13,967 bases of DNA from an uncultured Clostridia bacterium (GTDB lineage Bacteria > Bacillota > Clostridia > UBA1381), in assembly GCA_905235885.1 (NCBI GenBank), contig CAJONM010000104.1, forward strand, positions 1 to 13,967. Reading direction: 5' to 3'. Below the pieces are notes generated by a model that was given only the letters and a program-made list of their open reading frames with translations, did not search any database and was not told where the DNA came from. Of this stretch, positions 6,728 through 13,061 are shown one piece after another. How positions within the stretch are numbered: position 1 is the first letter of the stretch; each line of letters begins with the position of its first letter. A program made the position numbers and the translations under genes.

Positions 6728-7450
6728 ATGGAGGAGCTGAAATATCGGCTGTCGGCTTTTGAAGGCCCCATGGATCTGCTTCTCACCCTTATAAAGAAGA
6801 ACAAGGTAAGCATATGGGACATACCTATAGTAGAAATAACCGATCAGTATCTTGCTGCTATCGAGGGGATAGAGAAATCGCGACTTGACGATACGAGTGA
6901 ATTTATAGTGCTTGCGTCGGAGCTGCTCTATATAAAATCAAAGATGCTCCTGCCGAAGACTGAGGAGGAAGAAGAGGAAGATCCGCGCGAGGAGCTTGCA
7001 CAAAGGCTGTATGAATACAAAAAACTGAAAGAAGCGTCGTTACAGATGCGAAAGAGCGAGTTTTCGTCACGCTATATGGTATTCAGACATGAGGAGGACA
7101 TCAAATTTCCCGTTCCGGAGTACAGCAGAAATCACGAGCTTTCCGAGCTTTCCGACGCGTTTAACAATATATTTCAGCGCCGTATACGGTTTGCCAAGCC
7201 TGAAAAACGCTCTTTCAGAGGCATAGTCGGGCGCGAAAAGGTATCGGTAAGCGCGATGACACAGAAAATACACAAGAGACTTAGTACAAAAGGCAAAGTG
7301 CAGTTTTCAAGCCTGTTTTGCGAGGGTGAGTCAAGACCGGAAATGATAGCCACATTTCTGGCGGTGCTTGAGATGATAAAGGCGAATAAGATAAGAGCGG
7401 ATTACGACAGAAAAAAGAAGGACTTCATCATTTCGGAGGTAATGCGATAA
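6728..7450 (+). CDS. scpA: Segregation and condensation protein A
   Basis: A 240-residue kleisin subunit of the bacterial SMC-ScpAB condensin, which bridges SMC heads for chromosome compaction and segregation. The N-terminal FEGPMDLLLTLIKKNKVSI (11-29) binds SMC; LASELLYIKSKMLLP (57-71) is a family hallmark, followed by an acidic Glu-rich linker. The C-terminal winged helix includes the late VQFSSLF and FLAVLEMIKANKI blocks. Length is normal. The gene starts one base after the M50 gene and ends directly against the scpB start; its ribosome site lies near the protease gene end. Confidence 0.97.
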   Translation: MEELKYRLSAFEGPMDLLLTLIKKNKVSIWDIPIVEITDQYLAAIEGIEKSRLDDTSEFIVLASELLYIKSKMLLPKTEEEEEEDPREELAQRLYEYKKLKEASLQMRKSEFSSRYMVFRHEEDIKFPVPEYSRNHELSELSDAFNNIFQRRIRFAKPEKRSFRGIVGREKVSVSAMTQKIHKRLSTKGKVQFSSLFCEGESRPEMIATFLAVLEMIKANKIRADYDRKKKDFIISEVMR

Positions 7451-8008
7451 ATGGATAATATCAAATATGCCGTTGAAAGCATATTGTTCGCGGCAGGCGA
7501 GGCGGTAAAAACGGCAAAGCTTGCGGTGGTACTCAATAAAACACCCGATGAGATCACGGCGGCGGCAGAGGAGCTCAAAGCGGAATATGACCGCGATGAA
7601 CGCGGATTTGATATAATAGAGATCAACGAAGGGTATCAAATCTGCTCAAGACCGCAATACTATACATATATACGCGAGATAGTCGGCGAGCAGAGAAACC
7701 AGCCGCTGTCGAACGCGGCAATGGAGGCACTTGCAATAATAGCCTATAAACAGCCGGTAACCAGAGGCGTGATAGAAAAGGTGCGCGGCGTTAATTCGGA
7801 CGGATGCGTTATGAGATTGTACGAGCGTGGTCTTATAGAAGAGGCAGGGCGGCTGGATGCGCCCGGCAGACCTGTTTTATACAGAACAACAGACAATTTT
7901 CTGCGCTGCTTCGGTCTGCGCACACCCAAGGATCTGCCGGTAATAGATTTTAAAAGAATATTGCCGGAGCTGGAGGATTTCGGAGAGCAGATGGCGATAG
8001 AGCAGTGA
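7451..8008 (+). CDS. scpB: Segregation and condensation protein B
   Basis: A 185-residue partner of ScpA in the SMC condensin. It has two winged-helix domains. N-terminal block KYAVESILFAAGEAVK and the conserved second-domain stretch AMEALAIIAYKQPVTRG, then RGVNSD and GRLDAPGRPVLYRTT, are diagnostic. Length is normal. The ATG follows the scpA stop with no gap; GGAGG (7435-7439) inside scpA serves it, so translation is coupled. Confidence 0.97.
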   Translation: MDNIKYAVESILFAAGEAVKTAKLAVVLNKTPDEITAAAEELKAEYDRDERGFDIIEINEGYQICSRPQYYTYIREIVGEQRNQPLSNAAMEALAIIAYKQPVTRGVIEKVRGVNSDGCVMRLYERGLIEEAGRLDAPGRPVLYRTTDNFLRCFGLRTPKDLPVIDFKRILPELEDFGEQMAIEQ

Positions 8009-8020
8009 GGAGAAAGCGGT

Positions 8021-8644
8021 ATGGGAGCATGGATCGTGATCGGGATCATCATAGCCGTTATTGCGCTCATATCGGTCATTCCGATAAAGCTGAGCATATA
8101 TGCGTGCTATAATGATGAAGCGCAGTTTGATGCAGAGCTTAAATACGGATTTATCAGGATAAAAGCGCCGCAAAAGGGCAGTGAAAAACCGCCGGATGCC
8201 GAAGAGGAGCAAAAAAATGCCGATCAGCCGCCGCCGGGACGCGGACGGGTCGCGGAGCTGATACGCTTTGCGTATGATAATATTGAAAGAATAAAAAAAC
8301 TGATATATGCGGTGCTGAGCTATATGCTTACGCGTCTTATAAGGATAAACAGCATTAAGCTCCGACTTGCAATAGGCGTTGAGGATGCGATGCAAACGGC
8401 ACTCATATTCGGAGGAATATCATCGTTTGTATTTAACACATTGGGCGTGGCGGACAAGCATATGCGAATTGACGATCACAGCGTGAGTCTCAAGCCCTCG
8501 TTTGATGAGCCGCGTTTATTCGCCGAGCTTGATACGGTAATATCAACAAATCTGTTTCGCGCAGTGGCATTATTGCTGATCGCGGTGCGGTACGGATTAC
8601 CGATATATTTTAAGTACAGGAAAAGAAACGGAAGGGAGAAATAA
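8021..8644 (+). CDS. DUF2953 membrane protein
   Basis: A 207-residue protein matching the DUF2953 family, which occurs beside gerW (ytfJ) in endospore formers. Residues 4-22 form an N-terminal membrane helix. A charged, proline-rich insert (about 52-76) follows, then the family core with IRINSIKLRLAIGVEDAMQTALIFGG and a C-terminal hydrophobic segment (about 178-196) ending in a basic tail. Function is not established; position suggests a sporulation-linked envelope role. ATG at 8021 is served by GAGGAG just after the scpB stop (12-base gap). Family call is from the pattern and gene order. Confidence 0.82.
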   Translation: MGAWIVIGIIIAVIALISVIPIKLSIYACYNDEAQFDAELKYGFIRIKAPQKGSEKPPDAEEEQKNADQPPPGRGRVAELIRFAYDNIERIKKLIYAVLSYMLTRLIRINSIKLRLAIGVEDAMQTALIFGGISSFVFNTLGVADKHMRIDDHSVSLKPSFDEPRLFAELDTVISTNLFRAVALLLIAVRYGLPIYFKYRKRNGREK

Positions 8645-8647
8645 AAA

Positions 8648-9034
8648 ATGGCAAATCCAATCAAAGATCTGATCGAATCGGCAATTGATTCGCTTGACGG
8701 TATGTTTACCGCCGAGAGCATAATAGGCGATACCGTAAAGGCGCCCGACGGAACGATGATCATTCCGATCGCAAAGGTGTCCTTCGGCGTTGGCGGCGGC
8801 GGAAGCGAGTTTAAAGCAACAGATGCGGCAGGGAACAACCTGTTCGGCGGCGGCGTGGGCGCAGGCGCGTCCATAAAGCCTGAGGGATTTCTCGTAATAT
8901 CAAACAGCGGCAGCATCCGATTTGTAGCGGCGAATGACAACGGTACAGCCGTTGAGAAGCTTATAGATTACGCGCCCGATATGGTAAACAGGATAACGGG
9001 AATATTTGCCAAAAAGAATAAGACGGTAGAATGA
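8648..9034 (+). CDS. gerW: GerW family sporulation protein (YtfJ-like)
   Basis: A 128-residue homologue of Bacillus YtfJ/GerW, a spore protein needed for normal germination. Diagnostic features: the start with IKDLIESAIDSL, TVKAPDGTMIIPIAKVSFGVGGGG (glycine-rich strand, residues 29-52), a second Gly-rich segment FGGGVGAGASIKPEGFLVI (66-84) and a C-terminal segment with YAPDMVNRI. Length is typical. It begins three bases after the DUF2953 stop and shares ATGA with the next gene, so it is inside the operon. Its presence is the best single sign that the host makes endospores, although some non-sporulating Clostridia retain it. Confidence 0.93.
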   Translation: MANPIKDLIESAIDSLDGMFTAESIIGDTVKAPDGTMIIPIAKVSFGVGGGGSEFKATDAAGNNLFGGGVGAGASIKPEGFLVISNSGSIRFVAANDNGTAVEKLIDYAPDMVNRITGIFAKKNKTVE

Positions 9035-10893
9035 TAACTGTTAAGGACAAAATATTATCCGGTGTAATGAAACCGACGCGATATACCGGCGGTGAAATGA
9101 ACGCCGTAATAAAGGACTCTGATGAAGTCGAAATACGGTTCGGGTTCTGTTTTCCGGATGTTTATGAGATCGCGATGTCGCATTTGGGACTGAAGATCAT
9201 ATATCATTCTCTGAATACACGCTCCGATACTTATTGTGAGCGTGTATTTGCGCCGTGGGATGATATGGAGCAAGCTATGCGAAAGCATGGGATGCGTCTT
9301 TTTGCGTTGGAGTCGGGCGATGAGGTAACGCATTTTGATATACTCGGCTTTACCCTGCAATATGAGCTGTCATATTCAAACATAGTCAATATGCTCGATC
9401 TTGCGCAGATCCCCGTTATGGCATCGGAGCGCGGCGAGGAATATCCGATAATATACGGCGGCGGTCCGTGCGCGTATAATGCCGAACCGATCGCTGATAT
9501 TTTTGATTTCTTTATGCTCGGCGAGGGTGAGGAGCAGATCCATGAAACAATGGAGGTCTACAAAGAGTGGAAGCGTGAGGGCAAACGCTCAAAACGCGAG
9601 CTGCTCCGAAGGCTTGTTAAGATAGACGGAATATATGTTCCGTCCTTTTATGATGTGGAATATAATACCGACGGCACGATAGCTTCGATAACACCGAACG
9701 ATCCGAATGCACCGAAAACGATCCGAAAGCGCATTGTAGAGGACTTTAACGGTACATATGCGCCCGATACGATCATAGTCCCGTTTGGCGAGGTCGTGCA
9801 TGATCGCGTCATGCTTGAGGTGATGCGCGGTTGTATGCGCGGCTGTCGGTTCTGCCAGGCAGGGTATATATATCGTCCACTCAGGGAGCGCGAGCCGGAA
9901 ACACTGCTGGGACTTGCCGAAAGCCTGTTATCGTGCAGCGGTTACGATGAGATCTCTCTCTCGTCACTTTCCACGAGCGATTTTTCGGGGCTTCCGAAGT
10001 TGACGGACGGACTTTTAAAATTTACCGAAGAGAAAAAAATAGGATTGTCGCTGCCATCGCTAAGGATCGATAACTTCTCTCTGGAGCTGATGGAAAAAGT
10101 ACAGAAGGTGCGAAAAAGCGGCATAACATTCGCGCCGGAGGCAGGTACGCAAAGACTGCGCGATGTCATAAATAAGAACATAACAGAAGATGATATAGTT
10201 TCATCAGTAAAGCTGCTGTTCAAGGGCGGCTGGACAAATGTAAAGCTCTATTTTATGATAGGTCTGCCTACCGAAACGGATGACGATGTCAAGGGTATAC
10301 CGGCACTGGCAGGGCGCGTTCTCGATGAATATTTCGCGATCCCGAAGGAAGAGAGGGCGAAGAATATAAATATCACTATCAGCGCGTCATCTTTCGTGCC
10401 AAAGCCGTTTACCGCGTTTCAATGGACGGCTATGAATACGCGCGAGGAGCTTATCCGAAAGCAGAGACTTATAAAGGAAAATGTTCCGTCAAAGCGAATA
10501 CGCTATACTTACCATGACAATAAAACGAGCTATCTTGAGGGTGTGTTCGCGCGTGGTGACAGGCGACTTTGTAAGGCTATAATTACGGCGGTAAAGCGCG
10601 GCTGTAAATTTGACGCGTGGGGCGAATTTTTTGATTTTGACAAGTGGATCGAAGCCATAGAAGAATGCGGACTTGACCCTGATTTTTACGCGGCGAGGGA
10701 GCGCTCGTATGACGAGGTTCTGCCGTGGGATCATATAGACATCGGCGTTACGAAGAAGTTTTTTATCAGTGAGAACGAAAAGGCAAAGGCGGAGACCGTT
10801 ACACCGCATTGCCGTCTCAAATGCTCCGGCTGCGGCGCGGCAGCTTTCGAGGCGGGCGTGTGCTTTGAAGGGCGAGGTGCGGACAATGGCTAA
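9031..10893 (+). CDS. TIGR03960 family radical SAM protein
   Basis: A 620-residue radical S-adenosylmethionine enzyme of unknown substrate. The N-terminal part (about 1-170) is B12-binding-like, with an FGFCFPDVYEIAMSHLGLKI block and YGGGPCAYNAEPIADIFDFF. The radical SAM cluster motif CxxxCxxC is C268, C272 and C275 in RGCMRGCRFCQAG. Later blocks include SLSTSDFSGL, LSLPSLRIDNF, FAPEAGTQRLRDVINKNI and FMIGLPTETDDDV, as in MiaB-like enzymes. The extreme C-terminus carries four further cysteines (594, 598, 601, 611), possibly a second metal site. It overlaps gerW by four bases (ATGA) and its partner gene by eight. Pairing with TIGR03936 suggests one enzyme system; modification of RNA or a ribosomal target is a guess. 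Confidence 0.94.
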   Translation: MITVKDKILSGVMKPTRYTGGEMNAVIKDSDEVEIRFGFCFPDVYEIAMSHLGLKIIYHSLNTRSDTYCERVFAPWDDMEQAMRKHGMRLFALESGDEVTHFDILGFTLQYELSYSNIVNMLDLAQIPVMASERGEEYPIIYGGGPCAYNAEPIADIFDFFMLGEGEEQIHETMEVYKEWKREGKRSKRELLRRLVKIDGIYVPSFYDVEYNTDGTIASITPNDPNAPKTIRKRIVEDFNGTYAPDTIIVPFGEVVHDRVMLEVMRGCMRGCRFCQAGYIYRPLREREPETLLGLAESLLSCSGYDEISLSSLSTSDFSGLPKLTDGLLKFTEEKKIGLSLPSLRIDNFSLELMEKVQKVRKSGITFAPEAGTQRLRDVINKNITEDDIVSSVKLLFKGGWTNVKLYFMIGLPTETDDDVKGIPALAGRVLDEYFAIPKEERAKNINITISASSFVPKPFTAFQWTAMNTREELIRKQRLIKENVPSKRIRYTYHDNKTSYLEGVFARGDRRLCKAIITAVKRGCKFDAWGEFFDFDKWIEAIEECGLDPDFYAARERSYDEVLPWDHIDIGVTKKFFISENEKAKAETVTPHCRLKCSGCGAAAFEAGVCFEGRGADNG

Positions 10894-11539
10894 GTATATA
10901 ATAAAATACGGCAGGGATGACCGCGTCAAATATATATCGCATCTCGACTTTGTGCGATGTTTTCACAGAGCCGTAAGACGGTCACGATTGAATTTTGAGT
11001 TTTCGCAAGGGTTTAATCCGCATCCGGTCATGATGATAGCGCAGCCTATGCCGGTCGCGGTAACGAGCGAATGTGAATATATGCGCGTAGGCTTTGTTAC
11101 CGACCTTGATGACGGCGAGATACAGAGCGAGCTTGAGCGCGCCATGCCGCCGGGCTTTAAGATATATGGCGTGCGCCGCATCGACGGAAAGGAGATCGAC
11201 CTTACAAAGATAAATAAAGCCGAATATATCGTACAGACCGAATGCGATGCGCCGTTTGACACGGAGCGTCTGCTTTCCGAGCCGGAGCTTATAGTTCCGA
11301 AAAAAACAAAAAGCGGCATAAAAAATTCGGATATCCGTCCGCATATTTTTGAGCTTGAAAGCATAGGGTATGAGGACGGAGTTCAGACCGTCCGTATGAT
11401 CCTATCATGCGGCAGTCAATACAACCTGAAGCCTCAGACAGTAATAGAGGCGGCAGTAAAATATTGCGATGGCTATGACGGCGGATTTACCGCAGTACAC
11501 AGAAAGCGTATGTTCATAGACGATAAGGACATAATGTAA
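10886..11539 (+). CDS. TIGR03936 (DUF2344) radical-SAM partner
   Basis: A 217-residue protein of the TIGR03936/DUF2344 family, found almost always next to, or fused with, the TIGR03960 radical SAM protein. The diagnostic N-terminal part is KYISHLDFVRCFHRAVRRS (15-33) and FSQGFNPHP (39-47), then MPVAVTSECEYM. It has no cluster motif of its own, so it is likely a substrate-binding or accessory subunit. ATG at 10886 overlaps the preceding stop by eight bases, with GAGGT about seven bases upstream. An in-frame earlier start at 10769 would lie inside the radical SAM gene and adds residues foreign to the family, so it is rejected. Last gene of the operon. The ribosomal rplU/rpmA genes that often follow are not here. 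Confidence 0.92.
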   Translation: MAKYIIKYGRDDRVKYISHLDFVRCFHRAVRRSRLNFEFSQGFNPHPVMMIAQPMPVAVTSECEYMRVGFVTDLDDGEIQSELERAMPPGFKIYGVRRIDGKEIDLTKINKAEYIVQTECDAPFDTERLLSEPELIVPKKTKSGIKNSDIRPHIFELESIGYEDGVQTVRMILSCGSQYNLKPQTVIEAAVKYCDGYDGGFTAVHRKRMFIDDKDIM

Positions 11540-11556
11540 TGTACACGATTTTTCGG

Positions 11557-11672
11557 AAAAACAGCATACAGACAAAAAATCCAAAGTATTTTTCCTGTTT
11601 GCCGCGAGTGACGGCAATATGCGAAAAAATGACGAAAACACGCGAAAAATCGGGAAAAACATTCACGAAAAA
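11557..11672 (+). repeat. Phased A-tracts, CGAAAAAT-like repeats
   Basis: A-tracts centre at about 11559, 11576, 11626, 11636, 11647, 11657 and 11670. The run from 11626 to 11657 is spaced 10-10.5 bp, close to one helical turn, which predicts intrinsic bending just upstream of the XRE promoter. The tracts sit in short repeats of consensus CGAAAAAT (11622, 11633, 11643, 11666). A 6-bp hairpin TTGCCG/CGGCAA (11599-11617) lies between. No gene is seen in 11540-11683. Role is inferred: UP-element-like activation, or regulator binding. Confidence 0.55.
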
Positions 11673-11683
11673 TTTCTGTTTTG

Positions 11684-11712
11684 TTGAAAAGATCCCTCCC
11701 ATATGCTAAAAT
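11684..11712 (+). promoter_or_regulatory. Promoter of the XRE regulator gene
   Basis: TTGAAA (11684-11689), 17-bp spacer and TAAAAT (11707-11712), with TG one base before the -10 (extended -10). The predicted start is near 11719, leaving a leader of about 16 bases with GGGAGGG as ribosome site. The spacer is the left arm of a 19-bp inverted repeat and the -10 is essentially its loop. Confidence 0.8.
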
Positions 11713-11732
11713 AAGCATATGGGAGGGATCTT
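11689..11732. promoter_or_regulatory. Perfect 19-bp inverted repeat over the promoter
   Basis: AAGATCCCTCCCATATGCT (11689-11707) and AGCATATGGGAGGGATCTT (11714-11732) are perfect reverse complements separated by AAAATA. The repeat covers the spacer, the -10, the transcription start and the ribosome binding site of the XRE gene and ends two bases before its ATG. Because transcription should start inside the right arm, the transcript would not contain both arms. It therefore looks like a DNA operator for an autoregulating dimer or tetramer, not a leader hairpin. A cruciform is also possible. Confidence 0.8.
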
Positions 11733-11734
11733 CT

Positions 11735-11962
11735 ATGAACGGTAAATATTACAGAATGCAAAGGAAAAGACGCGATCTTACGCAAGCGGATGTCGCGGAT
11801 ATGATCGGTATATCCCGTCATTCTCTTTCTACTTATGAAAAAGAGCGGAGCGATATGCCTGTAACCGTCGCGCTTAAACTCAACAAGCTCTACGGCATGG
11901 ACGGGGACGAATATATCCTCCGCGATGACAGATATTTAATCGATGGAAAAATCGGCGGCTGA
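11735..11962 (+). CDS. Small XRE-family HTH regulator
   Basis: A 75-residue DNA-binding protein that is almost entirely one helix-turn-helix domain of the Cro/C1 type. LTQADVADMIGISRHSLSTYEKERSDMPVTVALKLNKLYGM (15-55) contains the typical Q-x-x-V/L-A pattern, the recognition helix S-R-H-S-L-S-T-Y-E and the trailing LNKLYG helix. The ATG at 11735 is preceded by GGGAGGG; an earlier in-frame ATG at about 11681 lies upstream of the promoter and is rejected. There is no ligand domain, which suits a simple autorepressor acting on the palindrome at its own promoter (inference). The stop codon lies in a terminator hairpin. Its last 27 bases overlap a convergent Cys-rich gene. Confidence 0.88.
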   Translation: MNGKYYRMQRKRRDLTQADVADMIGISRHSLSTYEKERSDMPVTVALKLNKLYGMDGDEYILRDDRYLIDGKIGG

Positions 11963-12157
11963 GAATTTACTGTCAAGCCGCCTTTTTCTATGTACGGTTT
12001 TCTTGAAAATATCATATTCAAATCTGCCGCAGTCGGCTGCGGAGCGGTCGGTGTTACAGCCCTTGAGAGTGCAGTACATCTCCGCGTCATTATCGGGCAG
12101 CGTGTCGGCATGACGGCACAGACCGCATACTTTGTTGATGTCATTACTATATATCAT
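11936..12157 (-). CDS. Small cysteine-rich protein, putative zinc binder
   Basis: A 73-residue protein with CxxC at 11/14, then Cys29, Cys34 and Cys43, followed by GRFEYDIFKK. This resembles a group of small clostridial proteins of unknown function with the pattern C-x2-C, later C-x-x-K-G, C-R-K-F-x-Y-D-P-x-K-R (recalled, not searched). Four cysteines probably bind zinc. A good promoter (12196-12224) points at it with a short leader, which argues that it is expressed; the ribosome site is weak. Its last 15 or so codons run through the terminator of the convergent XRE gene and are not family-like, so the tail may be an extension. A different-frame reading 11890-12144 is less convincing. Confidence 0.68.
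   Translation of the reverse strand: MIYSNDINKVCGLCRHADTLPDNDAEMYCTLKGCNTDRSAADCGRFEYDIFKKTVHRKRRLDSKFSAADFSID
11954..11987. terminator. Terminator hairpin at the XRE stop codon
   Basis: GGCGGCT (11954-11960) pairs with AGCCGCC (11976-11982), followed by TTTTT (11983-11987): a factor-independent terminator for the XRE gene, with the stop codon TGA (11960-11962) in and next to the stem. Reading minus, the same hairpin is followed by GATTTTT, so it can act both ways. On that strand it lies inside the Cys-rich coding sequence, with the T-run (11951 to 11947) before its stop codon. Confidence 0.8.
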
Positions 12158-12195
12158 TTATAACGGCACTTCGCTTTCTTTGATGTGATATAGTC

Positions 12196-12224
12196 ATTTT
12201 AACATAAATTTCCCAAAATGTAAA
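12196..12224 (-). promoter_or_regulatory. Promoter of the Cys-rich gene
   Basis: Minus strand: TTTACA (12224 to 12219), 17-bp spacer, TAAAAT (12201 to 12196), with TG one base before the -10 (extended -10). The predicted start near 12189 leaves a leader of about 32 bases. It lies back to back with the purC promoter, the two -35 elements being 17 bp apart. The 12158-12310 stretch otherwise holds no gene. Confidence 0.75.
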
Positions 12225-12241
12225 GAAGTTTGCAAAAAAGC

Positions 12242-12270
12242 TTGATTTTATCTTGATTTTATTATATAAT
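12242..12270 (+). promoter_or_regulatory. purC promoter with duplicated -35
   Basis: TTGATT (12242-12247), 17-bp spacer and TATAAT (12265-12270), a perfect -10. The 11-base unit CTTGATTTTAT is tandemly repeated (12241-12251 and 12252-12262), creating a second TTGATT that is too close to serve this -10. The leader is about 34 bases, too short for a purine riboswitch; no PurR-type box was recognised. Confidence 0.85.
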
Positions 12271-12310
12271 TAATATGTATTTTGTTTTTTGTTGAAAGGA
12301 ATGACAAACG

Positions 12311-13024
12311 ATGGAAAAAAGAGAAATGCTTTATGAGGGCAAGGCAAAAAAGGTTTATAAAACAGACAGCGATGATCTTTATATCGTTGACTACAAGGAT
12401 GATGCCACCGCCTTTAACGGCAAGAAAAAGGGTACGATCGCAGGCAAGGGCGTTATAAATAACAGAATGTCGAATTACCTTATGTCGCTGATGGCAAAGG
12501 AGGGTATCCCGACGCATTTTGTAGAGGAAATATCCGAGCGTGAAACGGTAGTTAAAAAGGTAACGATCGTTCCGCTTGAGGTGATCGTGCGAAACATAGC
12601 AGCCGGCAGCTTTTCAAAGCGTTTCGGCGTTGAGGAAGGGCAGGCGCTTAAAAATTCAACTCTTGAATATTGCCTCAAGGATGATGCGCTTGACGATCCG
12701 ATGATAAACGATTATCAGATAACTGCGATCGGCGCGGCTACAAAAAAGGATCTGGACACGATCGCAGCGCTTACATTTAGGGTAAACGACTTTTTAAAGG
12801 CATATTTTATGAAGCTCAATATAGAGCTTGTAGACTTCAAGATAGAGTTCGGCAAAACGCCTGACGGCGAGATAATACTTGCAGACGAAATATCGCCCGA
12901 CACCTGCCGTTTGTGGGATGCCACGACACACGCAAAGCTCGATAAGGACAGATTTCGCAGGGATCTGGGCGATGTAGAGGAGGCATATATCGAGGTTGCC
13001 AAGAGAATGGGACTTATCGGTTGA
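12311..13024 (+). CDS. purC: SAICAR synthetase PurC
   Basis: A 237-residue phosphoribosylaminoimidazole-succinocarboxamide synthase. It joins aspartate to CAIR using ATP in the cytosolic purine pathway. The glycine-rich LYEGKAKKVY (7-16) binds ATP; signature 1 is PLEVIVRNIAAGS (88-100), signature 2 LVDFKIEFG (173-181), and DEISPDTCR (192-200) is conserved. Length is typical of the bacterial single-domain form. The ATG at 12311 follows AAAGGA at 12295-12300 with a slightly long gap. It is first in a purine operon; purB follows after 37 bases. Confidence 0.97.
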   Translation: MEKREMLYEGKAKKVYKTDSDDLYIVDYKDDATAFNGKKKGTIAGKGVINNRMSNYLMSLMAKEGIPTHFVEEISERETVVKKVTIVPLEVIVRNIAAGSFSKRFGVEEGQALKNSTLEYCLKDDALDDPMINDYQITAIGAATKKDLDTIAALTFRVNDFLKAYFMKLNIELVDFKIEFGKTPDGEIILADEISPDTCRLWDATTHAKLDKDRFRRDLGDVEEAYIEVAKRMGLIG

Positions 13025-13061
13025 GCCGAAAGGACCGTCATATAAGAAAAAGGAGCGCAAT

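Noticed and set aside
10769..10885. Earlier in-frame ATG for the TIGR03936 protein
   Set aside because: The additional residues are out-of-frame reading of the radical SAM C-terminus and do not resemble the family; ATG at 10886 gives the standard start.
11599..11617. TTGCCG/CGGCAA hairpin as terminator of the radical-SAM operon
   Set aside because: Only six base pairs with a seven-base loop and no T-run on the plus strand; too weak to support.
11405..11718. Three overlapping minus-strand open frames of 62-85 codons
   Set aside because: They are Phe/Ser-rich readings of the plus-strand A-tracts, lack ribosome sites and homology, and overlap the TIGR03936 gene or the palindrome.
11681..11734. 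Earlier in-frame ATG for the XRE regulator
   Set aside because: It lies before the predicted promoter, codes the palindrome and has no ribosome site; the ATG at 11735 has GGGAGGG seven bases upstream.
11890..12144. 84-codon minus-strand open frame overlapping the Cys-rich gene
   Set aside because: It is out of frame with the CxxC reading, extends 73 bases into the XRE gene and shows no family-like pattern.
12271..12310. Purine riboswitch upstream of purC
   Set aside because: The leader is only about 34 bases and contains none of the conserved junction sequences.
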